Part shown: positions 53,130-60,929 of the stretch, piece by piece
Numbering within the stretch: the first letter of the stretch is position 1
Layout: each line of letters opens with the position of its first letter
Origin: Pseudomonas plecoglossicida NBRC 103162 = DSM 15088
GTDB lineage: Bacteria; Pseudomonadota; Gammaproteobacteria; Pseudomonadales; Pseudomonadaceae
Length of the DNA: 62,607 nucleotides
Assembly (NCBI RefSeq): GCF_000730665.1
Contig: NZ_BBIV01000034.1
Span: 1 to 62,607 of the forward strand
Direction: 5' to 3'
Made by a program: the position numbers and the translations under genes
The notes under the pieces: model-generated
The model's database searches: none
Told to the model about the DNA's origin: nothing
What the model saw: the letters and a program-made list of their open reading frames with translations, nothing else

Positions 53130-54953
53130 ATGTCCCAAGTCTTTGATGCCAGCGCATTCCTGGCGACCTGCAGTGGTCGCCCGGGCGTTTACCGGATGTT
53201 CGACGCCGAGGCCCGGCTGCTCTACGTGGGCAAGGCCAAGAACCTCAAGAAGCGCCTGGCCAGCTATTTCCGCAAGACCGGGCTGGCGCCGAAAACCGCT
53301 GCGTTGGTGGGGCGTATCGCGCAGGTCGAGACCACCATCACCGGCAACGAGACCGAGGCACTGCTGCTCGAGCAGACCCTGATCAAGGAATGGCGGCCGC
53401 CGTACAACATCTTGTTGCGCGACGACAAATCCTACCCCTATGTCTTCCTTTCTGACGGCCAATTCCCACGCTTGGGTATTCACCGTGGCGCCAAGAAAGC
53501 CAAGGGGCGCTACTTCGGGCCGTACCCTAGCGCCGGTGCCATCCGCGAAAGCCTGAGCCTGCTGCAGAAAGCCTTCTCGGTACGCCAGTGCGAAGACAGC
53601 TACTACGCCAACCGTACCCGGCCGTGCTTGCAGTACCAGATCAAGCGCTGCAAGGGGCCTTGTGTCGGCCTGGTCGAGCCAGAGGCATACGCCGAGGACG
53701 TGCGTCACTCGGTGATGTTCCTCGAAGGGCGCAGCCAGCAGCTTGGCAACGAACTGAATGCCGAAATGGAAAAGGCCGCGATGGCCCTGAATTTCGAGAA
53801 AGCCGCCGAGCTGCGTGACCAGATCGCGCTGCTGCGCCGGGTCCAGGACCAGCAGTACATGGAAGGTGGCTCCGGCGATGTCGATGTCGTCGCCGCCTTC
53901 GTCAACCCCGGCGGTGCCTGCGTGCACCTCATCAGCGTGCGCGGCGGGCGAGTGCTGGGCAGCAAGAACTTCTTTCCGCAGGTGGGTATCGAGGAGGAAG
54001 TGGCCGAGGTCATGGCCGCGTTCCTGTCCCAGTACTACCTGGGCAACGCCGAGCGCGAACTGCCCGGCGAGCTGATCGTCAACGTGGTGCACGAGGACTT
54101 CGCCGCCATCACCGAAGCCCTGCAGACCTTGCGCGGGCGCGAGCTGACCATCAGCCACCGGGTGCGCGGCACCCGCGCCCGCTGGCAGCAGCTGGCGGTG
54201 ACCAACGCCGAACAAGCGCTCAATGCCCGCCTGGCCAACCGTCAGCACATGGCCGCGCGCTTCGAAGCCCTGGCCCAGGTGCTTGGCCTGGATGAAGTAC
54301 CGCAGCGCCTGGAGTGCTATGACATCAGCCACTCCAGCGGTGAAGCCACGGTGGCCAGCTGCGTGGTGTTCGGCCCGGAAGGCCCGATCAAGTCCGACTA
54401 TCGCCGCTTCAATATCGAAGGCGTCACCGCAGGCGACGACTATGCCGCCATGCACCAGGCCCTGACCCGCCGCTACGGGCGCATCAGGGACGGCGAGGGC
54501 AAGTTGCCCGATGTGCTGCTGGTGGACGGCGGCAAAGGCCAGCTGAACATGGCCCGCGAAGTGATGCAGGAGCTGGCCTTCACCGACCTGACCTTGCTCG
54601 GCGTTGCCAAGGGCGTGACCCGCAAGGCTGGTTTCGAAACGCTTTATCTCAATGACGTGGCCCACCAGTTCACCCTCAAGGGCGACAACCCGGCGCTGCA
54701 CCTGATCCAGCAGATCCGCGACGAAGCCCACCGCTTCGCCATCACCGGCCACCGTGCCCGGCGCGGCAAGGCCCGGCGCGTATCGAGCCTGGAGGACGTC
54801 GCTGGGGTAGGGCCCAAGCGCCGCCGTGACCTGCTCAAACATTTCGGCGGCCTGCAGGAGCTCAACCGCGCCAGTATCGACGAGATCGCCAAAGCTCCCG
54901 GCATCAGTAAAAAGCTTGCCGAGTCGATTTATGCCAGCCTGCATAGCGAGTAG
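53130..54953 (+). CDS. uvrC: Excinuclease ABC subunit C
   Basis: 607 residues. The N-terminal GIY-YIG nuclease (GVYRMF, then LLYVGKAKNLKKRL, about 14-45) makes the 3' incision; a Cys cluster region (CEDSYYANRTRPCLQYQIKRCKGPC), UVR motif (about 205-235), the RNase H-like 5' nuclease part (LPDVLLVDGGKGQLN, with the catalytic Asp) and tandem HhH (VAGVGPKRRRDLLKHFGG) complete it. 5 bases after gacA, 33 before pgsA. Confidence 0.97.
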   Translation: MSQVFDASAFLATCSGRPGVYRMFDAEARLLYVGKAKNLKKRLASYFRKTGLAPKTAALVGRIAQVETTITGNETEALLLEQTLIKEWRPPYNILLRDDKSYPYVFLSDGQFPRLGIHRGAKKAKGRYFGPYPSAGAIRESLSLLQKAFSVRQCEDSYYANRTRPCLQYQIKRCKGPCVGLVEPEAYAEDVRHSVMFLEGRSQQLGNELNAEMEKAAMALNFEKAAELRDQIALLRRVQDQQYMEGGSGDVDVVAAFVNPGGACVHLISVRGGRVLGSKNFFPQVGIEEEVAEVMAAFLSQYYLGNAERELPGELIVNVVHEDFAAITEALQTLRGRELTISHRVRGTRARWQQLAVTNAEQALNARLANRQHMAARFEALAQVLGLDEVPQRLECYDISHSSGEATVASCVVFGPEGPIKSDYRRFNIEGVTAGDDYAAMHQALTRRYGRIRDGEGKLPDVLLVDGGKGQLNMAREVMQELAFTDLTLLGVAKGVTRKAGFETLYLNDVAHQFTLKGDNPALHLIQQIRDEAHRFAITGHRARRGKARRVSSLEDVAGVGPKRRRDLLKHFGGLQELNRASIDEIAKAPGISKKLAESIYASLHSE

Positions 54954-54986
54954 AATGCCGGGCTCAACCCGCAGCCAGTCGTACCG

Positions 54987-55547
54987 ATGAATATTCCAAA
55001 CCTGCTCACCGTTCTACGCGTTCTGCTCATCCCGATCTTCATCCTGCTGTTCTATGTGCCCTATCACTGGAGCTACATGGCCGCCAGCACGGTGTTCGCC
55101 ATCGCCGCCGCCACCGACTGGCTGGACGGCTACCTGGCGCGTCGCCTGCAGCAGAGCACGCCTTTCGGCGCCTTCCTCGACCCGGTGGCGGACAAGCTCA
55201 TGGTGGCGGTGGCCCTGGTGCTGCTGGTGCAGGTGCACGCCAACTTCTGGCTGACGCTGCCGGCGGCGGTGATCATCGGTCGCGAGATCGTGGTCTCGGC
55301 GCTGCGCGAGTGGATGGCCGAGCTCGGTGCGCGGGCGCATGTGGCAGTGTCCAACCTGGGCAAGTGGAAGACTGCGGCGCAGATGCTGGCGTTGGTGATT
55401 CTGCTGGCCAACCCGCCGGTGGTGAGCTTCTGGGTGGTGCTGGGCTACGGCCTGTTGCTGGTGGCGGCGGCGCTGACGCTGTGGTCGATGGTGCATTATC
55501 TGGTAGCCGCCTGGCCGCACCTGCGCGAAGGCTCGGAACAGAAATAA
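54987..55547 (+). CDS. pgsA: CDP-diacylglycerol--glycerol-3-phosphate 3-phosphatidyltransferase
   Basis: 186 residues with four to six membrane helices. The CDP-alcohol phosphotransferase motif D-x2-D-G-x2-A-R-x8-G-x3-D-x3-D is exact (D44, D47, A51-R52, G61, D65, D69). It makes phosphatidylglycerophosphate in the inner membrane. Third gene of the gacA-uvrC-pgsA unit; tRNA-Gly follows. Confidence 0.96.
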   Translation: MNIPNLLTVLRVLLIPIFILLFYVPYHWSYMAASTVFAIAAATDWLDGYLARRLQQSTPFGAFLDPVADKLMVAVALVLLVQVHANFWLTLPAAVIIGREIVVSALREWMAELGARAHVAVSNLGKWKTAAQMLALVILLANPPVVSFWVVLGYGLLLVAAALTLWSMVHYLVAAWPHLREGSEQK

Positions 55548-55567
55548 AAGTTTTTTGAATCAAGGGG

Positions 55568-55595
55568 TTGACGCCTTTTTAGATATCGGTAAAAT
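55568..55595 (+). promoter_or_regulatory. Promoter of tRNA-Gly
   Basis: TTGACG (55568-55573), 16-base spacer, TAAAAT (55590-55595), then a GC-rich discriminator GGCGCCC. Start expected near 55602, 9 bases before the mature tRNA. A GC-rich discriminator is typical of stringently controlled stable-RNA promoters. Confidence 0.8.
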
Positions 55596-55610
55596 GGCGC
55601 CCATCACGAC

Positions 55611-55686
<76 letters not shown>

Positions 55687-55696
55687 AATATAGATC

Positions 55697-55720
55697 TGCA
55701 GGTTTTATTCAAAACCTGCA
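55697..55720. repeat. Perfect inverted repeat after tRNA-Gly
   Basis: TGCAGGTTTT-ATTC-AAAACCTGCA: exact 10-base arms, 4-base loop, starting 11 bases after the tRNA. It may form a hairpin in the precursor or be the scar of an insertion; it is distinct from the terminator 10 bases further on. Confidence 0.75.
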
Positions 55721-55729
55721 AGTCGTGGA

Positions 55730-55755
55730 AAAAGGGCCTTCGGGCCCTTTTTTCG
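55730..55755 (+). terminator. Intrinsic terminator of tRNA-Gly
   Basis: AAAGGGCC-TTC-GGGCCCTTT stem with a run of Ts after it (GGGCCCTTTTTTCG). Strong, plus strand. Confidence 0.93.
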
Positions 55756-56094
55756 TTCCAGCGAAATCTGCCTGAACCCACCATGGGCCACGAAACTCAA
55801 GTAGGTCCGCATTTCGCCAGGCGCCTATCCGGCCGTCAGCCTCAAACAGGCTCCTGTTGGCACTTGGTAGAGCGTATGTACCTATCTCTGCCGGGCCCAC
55901 TGACTTCTACGCTAATTTTCATGCAGCATCCGCTGTCTTGAATCGGCGCACCTTTTTATCTTGGTCATCATGGATATCCTTGTTCCATGGGTTGTGCCAG
56001 AACCTCTTCCTATCAGAATTGTCAGTTTCACGGCGGTCAGATTGTATGTACGTTGTTACTTCCGGCGAAATGTCGAATCCATGGAGTGGAACCT
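55756..56094. other. Gene-free stretch between tRNA-Gly and accessory genes
   Basis: About 340 bases, less GC-rich than surrounding genes. Apart from the terminator before it I see no gene, repeat of the tRNA 3' end, or integrase fragment. Small frames here lack ribosome sites and family features. Confidence 0.5.
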
Positions 56095-57186
56095 ATGTAC
56101 ATGCTGAGAAGCTCGCTCGCACTTGCAGGGTTGATGTTGTACCTTCCTGGCCTTTGCGCTGCCCCGATCAATGCACCTGCAGATGCCGTGCACAGTTATT
56201 TCGCCCCCTGTTTCGAATCAGGTAAAGGCGTCAACTGCGAAGTTTCTGGCGTGGCGCGAGTCGGTGAAACGTTGGTGCTCGCCAATGACAAGCAGATGCC
56301 CACGTCTGGGGACTCTGCGATTTTCACGATGGCTCTCGACAAGCAACGCATCGTCGGTGCCCCGGCCCATTTGAAAGGCGGCGTGCTGCGTAACGCAGAA
56401 AAGTATGAAGGGCTGACCACCACATTGGACGGGAAATACGTCATCGCCATGACTGCGTTCAACAAGGAGGGGACGGCGGATAATCCGGCAGCTGATGCGC
56501 TCAACACTCTGCTCTATTGGCCAGTCGGTCAGCCAGAGAGCGCCCAGGTCATCGCTCCATCAACGCGTGGCCAGGTCACCAGTTCGAGAGGTTTGCGAGA
56601 ACTCATCAGCGATGCAGTAGGTTCGCGCTACTACCAGATCGAAGCACTCACGACCGCGCCTGGCGAGCGCTTGTTGGTGGGTATTCGCAAGCTGGGGATG
56701 AACAGCAAATCGGCAGATTTTTCGTTCTTGCTGTTATCAATCCCGTGTTCAATCGATGAGCAAGGCGTTGTGCTGGGTGATCGATTCGAGACTGTCTGGA
56801 ACCTGACGCCTGACCAGTTGAGCGAAGCATTGGGTATGAATACAGGGGCATATCCCGAGCTGGGCCTTTCCGGTATCGAGTTTGATCGCATCAACCAGGA
56901 TCGTTTTTATGCGGTCACGAGTTACGAGCGTGGTGACAGGATTGGCGGATTCCTGTGGATCTTGCCCCTTGAGCAAGGTAAGCCCGGTAAGCCCCAACCG
57001 GTAAGGTTGAAAGACGGGGCCGCGCTTGCCTTCACCAACAAACCGGAGGGGGTGGAGGTGCTTGATGACAGCCACGTGCTGATTGTTCATGACGATGATA
57101 GGTTCAAGGTCAAAGCCCCTGAAACGAACATTGAGCGCCAGGAGCATGAATTTGCATATAGCGTCGTAGCCTTTGGGGCGAAGTAG
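56095..57186 (+). CDS. Exported protein of unknown function
   Basis: 363 residues. A Sec signal (about 1-24, ending GLCAA) is followed by a body with GVARVGETLVLANDK, YEGLTTTLDGKYVIAMTAFN, RYYQIEALTTAPGERLLVGIR, ELGLSGIEFD and KPEGVEVLDDSHVLIVHDDD. The repeats of beta segments with G-L/E-A phrases suggest a beta-propeller of the phytase-like or DUF3616 sort, but I do not recognise it. GGAG is 8 bases before the ATG at 56095. Codon use is less GC-biased than in core genes, fitting an accessory region. Confidence 0.7.
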   Translation: MYMLRSSLALAGLMLYLPGLCAAPINAPADAVHSYFAPCFESGKGVNCEVSGVARVGETLVLANDKQMPTSGDSAIFTMALDKQRIVGAPAHLKGGVLRNAEKYEGLTTTLDGKYVIAMTAFNKEGTADNPAADALNTLLYWPVGQPESAQVIAPSTRGQVTSSRGLRELISDAVGSRYYQIEALTTAPGERLLVGIRKLGMNSKSADFSFLLLSIPCSIDEQGVVLGDRFETVWNLTPDQLSEALGMNTGAYPELGLSGIEFDRINQDRFYAVTSYERGDRIGGFLWILPLEQGKPGKPQPVRLKDGAALAFTNKPEGVEVLDDSHVLIVHDDDRFKVKAPETNIERQEHEFAYSVVAFGAK

Positions 57187-57263
57187 CGCAGGGGGGGCGA
57201 GCACTGGCTTCAGGCCCTTTTCGTCACTGTGAGCATTCTCCGACGATCATGACGTCTGCCTGG

Positions 57264-58265
57264 TCAAGTTTCATACCGGGCCTCCTTCGAGGGCGGGTGC
57301 CCGAAAAAGGCGTTATAAGACCTGCTGAAGTGCGTGCAGGAAACAAAGCCACAAGCGATCGAGACATCGAGGACCGACGCATTGGAATTTTGTATCAGCC
57401 GACGTGCCTCGGTGAGCCTCAGTTGGAAGTAGTACTTCTGTGGCGTCATCTGCAATTGATCCCTGAACAGCCGCTGGACTTGCCGAATCGACAGGCCGAC
57501 AACCTGTGAGAGCTGTTTCGGGCTCAGCGGCTCCTCGACATTCGACTCCATCAAGGCGATGACTTCCCGCAACGCCTTGCACACCCTGGGCTGTTGCGGC
57601 CTGCGAAACTTGTTCTGATCGTAATCCAGCGTGTCCAGAACGGCCTGCGCAAGCTGCGGGCTCGAGCCGATGCCGAGCCAGCGAACCATCATCTCGAAGG
57701 CGCCATGGGGCGTGGCGGATGTCATCCGGTTGCCATCGAGCGCCAGTGCCTCATGGCAGACATTGGCATGCGGGGCGCGCTCGGCCAGCGCCGTGCGCTG
57801 TTCGGCGTGAATCGCGCAGCGATAGCCATCCAGCAACCCCGCAACGCCCAGGTACCAGGCACCGTTCCAGAGCCCGCCGAGGGTGATCGGCAGTTTGGCG
57901 ATCCTTCCCAGCAACGCCGACAGCCAGTTCGGTAGCGTCCGCGCTGCACGCAAGCCGCCGCAAATGACCATGAGGTCCAGATCGCAAAGCCGGATATCGG
58001 TCAGAGGCGTATCGGGCCTGACAGGGATGCCCAGGTCGCTCATGACCTCTGCGTGGTCATGGCTGAACGTGTGAATCCGTACTGCACCCGGCGTCAGCAG
58101 ATTCGCCGTGACCAGCACATCCAGTGCCTGGGTGAAGCACGGCAATGAGAAGTTATCGAGCAGCAGGAAACCGACCCGGGATGTCTTTCGCTCGCGTCCT
58201 TGATCGACTGTCCCGAAGTTGCGCGCTGCGAGCAGGCGATTGAATGTGCTTGTAATTGTTTTCAT
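57264..58265 (-). CDS. GlxA-type AraC-family regulator (DJ-1/PfpI sensor)
   Basis: 333 residues. An N-terminal DJ-1/PfpI-like domain (about 30-195: RVGFLLLDNFSLPCFTQALDVL, LDLMVICGGLRA) is joined to an AraC HTH pair (about 235-325: PLSPKQLSQVVGLSIRQVQRLFRDQL, DVSIACGFVSCTHFSRSYNAFFG). This type includes regulators of glycine betaine, carnitine and arginine catabolism in Pseudomonas. It faces a Rieske oxygenase remnant of the betaine/carnitine demethylase type and shares its intergenic region with two tandem dyads, probably its own binding sites. Confidence 0.88.
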   Translation of the reverse strand: MKTITSTFNRLLAARNFGTVDQGRERKTSRVGFLLLDNFSLPCFTQALDVLVTANLLTPGAVRIHTFSHDHAEVMSDLGIPVRPDTPLTDIRLCDLDLMVICGGLRAARTLPNWLSALLGRIAKLPITLGGLWNGAWYLGVAGLLDGYRCAIHAEQRTALAERAPHANVCHEALALDGNRMTSATPHGAFEMMVRWLGIGSSPQLAQAVLDTLDYDQNKFRRPQQPRVCKALREVIALMESNVEEPLSPKQLSQVVGLSIRQVQRLFRDQLQMTPQKYYFQLRLTEARRLIQNSNASVLDVSIACGFVSCTHFSRSYNAFFGHPPSKEARYET

Positions 58266-58392
58266 TGAAGCACCCGACAGGCCAAGTTTTGATTCGCTAA
58301 CTGAAAGGCGGTGCGTTACGGATGAGCGTCGCTGTCATCAACTTCAGCGCATTGGCAAAGCGTGAGTCCAATGACTTTTTTCGGCTTTTATC

Positions 58393-58434
58393 CATAACTA
58401 CTTGTTATCGGTTATTTCGAATAACTAGAAGTTA
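58393..58434. promoter_or_regulatory. Two tandem 15-base dyads, candidate operators
   Basis: ATAACTACTTGTTAT (58393-58407) and ATAACTAGAAGTTAT (58420-58434) agree in 12 of 15 positions, start 27 bases apart and each is a dyad. Between them TTATT-TCG-AATAA is another short palindrome. They lie in the divergent control region of the GlxA-type regulator; binding by that regulator is inferred. Confidence 0.6.
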
Positions 58435-58467
58435 TGCGAAAGGTAATTTTTGTGCCGGTGCAAGGTC

Positions 58468-59475
58468 ATGCCGGGCTTCGTAGCATGGAAGGAAGTCGTG
58501 TGGACCGTGCCTGGAGACAATAATGAACAACAGCGATTTCGTGATTGGCCTGATCAGTACCACAAGTGGACGTTCGAGCTCGATGGCAACCTGATCTATG
58601 CCGGCAACATGGGCGCCGACTTCGATCGATCCAGCTACGGCCTGAAGTCCGTGCATGTCGAAGTGGTGCACACCTATATCTACGTCTGCGTCGCCGAAAA
58701 AGCCCCCGACTTCTCCACCTTCCGCACAGCCGTCACACCCTTCATCGCGCCGCACTTCCTGGAGAACTGCAAGGTCGCCTTCGAGTCGAACCTGATCGAG
58801 AAGGGCAACTGGAAGCTGGTCTTCGAAAACAACCGCGAGTGCTACCACTGCGAGGGCACCCACCCGGAGTTGCTCAACTCCTTTGTCGAGAACCTGTCGG
58901 TCCAGGGGGTAGGCGGCGAGGACGATCCGGAGCTGGTGGCGCACTGGGATCGCTGTGAGGCGGCAGGCATGCCGAGCCGGATGAACATGGACCCGCTGGG
59001 GCGCTTTCGCATGACGCGTATTCCACTCGCCGCCGGCGCGGTCAGCTACACGATGGATGGCAAGCCCGCCGTGGCGGGCCGCCTGGACAAGAGCGGCGAG
59101 CCTGATATCGGCGCGCTGCTGTACTTCAACTACCCCTCGACCTGGAACCACTTCCTGGGCGACTACGCACTGAGCTTCCGCGTGCTGCCTGTCGGGCCAG
59201 GGGAAACGCTGGTGACCACCAAATGGCTGGTGCCTGAATCGGCAGTGGAAGGCGTCGATTACGAGCTCGATCGCCTGACCAAGGTCTGGCTGGCCACCAA
59301 TGATCAGGATCGCCGCCTGGTCGAAGGCACGCACGCCGGCGTTTCCTCGCCAAGTTATGAGCCAGGGCCGTTTTCGGAGAATGCCGAGAATGGTGTTTGC
59401 CAGTTCGATGACTGGTATTGCTCGACCATGCTGGAGCGAATGGAAGGGCGGCCGCAGTTGAAATCGGTGGGGTGA
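58468..59475 (+). pseudogene. 5'-truncated Rieske oxygenase alpha subunit (GbcA/stachydrine-demethylase type)
   Basis: 335 residues from the ATG at 58468 (a TTG at 58450 is also in frame). From QYHKWTFELDG (about 58555) onward it reads like the C-terminal three quarters of a GbcA/Stc2-type Rieske oxygenase. The catalytic mononuclear iron site is intact, NNRECYHCEGTHPELL. The Rieske cluster is lost: the normal C-x-H site and the second cysteine (C-x2-H, of which only the H of YHKW remains) are absent, and the first 35 residues do not resemble the family. Electron delivery to the iron should therefore fail. The closest functional class would demethylate a betaine-like compound. Confidence 0.75.
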
Positions 59476-59487
59476 AAATGATGGCCT

Positions 59488-59507
59488 GCAGCGCCTTGGA
59501 GCGCTGC
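59488..59507. terminator. Weak hairpin between convergent genes
   Basis: GCAGCGC-CTTGGA-GCGCTGC: 7-base stem between the oxygenase remnant and the PAAR gene, no T-run. Confidence 0.45.
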
Positions 59508-59576
59508 GGGCGAATGATCAACATTTGCCTGCCAGTGCGCAGGTTGGCAGTGGTACATTCCTGGCAGTAAGAACTT

Positions 59577-59840
59577 CTACCACTTGTCGTACTGTCCTGT
59601 GCACGACGAGTGCACGCTGCATCCACAAGCGAGTTGAGCCGGTTCGAATATCAGCGGGCGCCCATTCATGATCGCTGAGCCGTTACCGCCGGATACCAGC
59701 GGAAAGTTGCCATTGTGGGTCGGGCACTGCCCGTGGTCGCCCACTAAGCATTGTGGTCTTCCGTCCACAGGGAACCCGCTGGCCTCGATCATCTTCCCGC
59801 CACCTGAATGGCTGTCTCCAAGTCGAATCGCACCGCTCAT
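59577..59840 (-). CDS. PAAR-domain protein of type VI secretion
   Basis: 87 residues, a bare PAAR tip: AIRLGDSHSGGGKMIEASG, HGQCPTHNGNFPLVSGGNGS and CGCSVHSSC, with the His/Cys zinc ligands. It caps the VgrG spike and carries cargo out. AGGAG is 6 bases before the ATG at 59840. It follows the DUF6708 gene by 87 bases in the toxin transcription unit. Confidence 0.88.
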   Translation of the reverse strand: MSGAIRLGDSHSGGGKMIEASGFPVDGRPQCLVGDHGQCPTHNGNFPLVSGGNGSAIMNGRPLIFEPAQLACGCSVHSSCTGQYDKW

Positions 59841-59927
59841 TCTGCACTCCTTCTGATAGTGAATTCCGTTTCCCATGGACATTCAATGCCGTGGACGTGA
59901 TCTCTTTGCGAATTGCACAATCTTTGA

Positions 59928-60929
59928 CTATTCATATTGGCGACCTGCCTCTTCGATCTCGCGCGGGAAGCGGGGCTCGTAGCAGAGCAGCAGCGAGAGC
60001 CAGTGCCCCGTGGCGTGGATGAGGATCGCCGGTAGCAGCAGCACGTTGATGGCGACGAAGACCCACAGGCCGGTGTGACGCAGGAAGTGGGTGTCCAGGC
60101 CCCAGGCGGCCTTGAACGACAGCCAGGGCCAGGGGAATTTGCTGAGCAGCTTGTTCGGTGCGGGGGCGGCGGCGGGGCCGTCTTCCATGTAGCGGCGGAT
60201 GTACTCCCAGAAGGCCAGCAACTCGCCGGCGTTGCGGGTCGGCTTGCCGACGAAGGTGACCTCCAGGTTGTCGGTGGGGGTGCCCTGCAAGTCCACGCCA
60301 TCACCCCGATCCCAGACCAGGATGAGGAAGCCGCCGGTGCCCTCCAGTTCGCTCATCTTCTTGTCCAGGAGGATCTCGGTCTTGTCCCAGTCCATGATGA
60401 GTATGCCGCCCAGGTGCTTGGGGCGTAGCAGGTAGACCTTGCGGGTGACTCTATTGAAGCGGACGATGATGCGCCGGGCGGTGAGGGACTCCAGGCGGAA
60501 AAAGCGAAAGGTGTACTTCAGGAAAACCGCGAGTAGCGTTAGCAACAAGATTGGAAACAATATCAGAAAGAAATAATCTGATCCGCTCAGTAACTCACCA
60601 TCATGTCGGCGGCCTGAGATGAACTTTGAAATGGATACATTCGAAATCATCACTAAGGTGTGAAAAATCATTCCATAGAAGCAGCCAACGAAGAATGTAA
60701 TGATGCCGCGCTTCTCATCACTGGGCGTGCGAAGGTCGATGTATTGTTCGGAGTAGGAATAGAGGGAGTCATTGTCGTAGACCTTTTCGGAGACAGAGTC
60801 ACTCACGCCTTCCGGAGCATGCAGCTCCGTTTGCCCCGGTTGGCGTTGTTCCTTTTCGTATTCTTCGCGGGCTTCTTCGTAAGTGATCAACGTTTTTGAC
60901 CATTGAAAACCACGTTCCAGAAAATACAT
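59928..60929 (-). CDS. DUF6708 membrane protein, possible immunity to the adjacent toxin
   Basis: 333 residues with hydrophobic segments near 75-97, 118-140 and 290-315, and a central soluble part (RIIVRFNRVTRKVYLLRPKHLGG, MDWDKTEILLDKKMSELEGTGGFLILVWDRGDG). I match it to the DUF6708 family, often found in type VI effector loci beside BTH_I2691-type toxins. Its start codon overlaps the toxin stop by one base (TGATG), so amounts are linked. Immunity is inferred from position and membrane nature; an effector-loading role is possible too. Confidence 0.65.
   Translation of the reverse strand: MYFLERGFQWSKTLITYEEAREEYEKEQRQPGQTELHAPEGVSDSVSEKVYDNDSLYSYSEQYIDLRTPSDEKRGIITFFVGCFYGMIFHTLVMISNVSISKFISGRRHDGELLSGSDYFFLILFPILLLTLLAVFLKYTFRFFRLESLTARRIIVRFNRVTRKVYLLRPKHLGGILIMDWDKTEILLDKKMSELEGTGGFLILVWDRGDGVDLQGTPTDNLEVTFVGKPTRNAGELLAFWEYIRRYMEDGPAAAPAPNKLLSKFPWPWLSFKAAWGLDTHFLRHTGLWVFVAINVLLLPAILIHATGHWLSLLLCYEPRFPREIEEAGRQYE

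Noticed and set aside
55687..56094. Further tRNA genes (Cys, Leu) after tRNA-Gly
   Set aside because: No acceptor/T-arm pattern found in this stretch.
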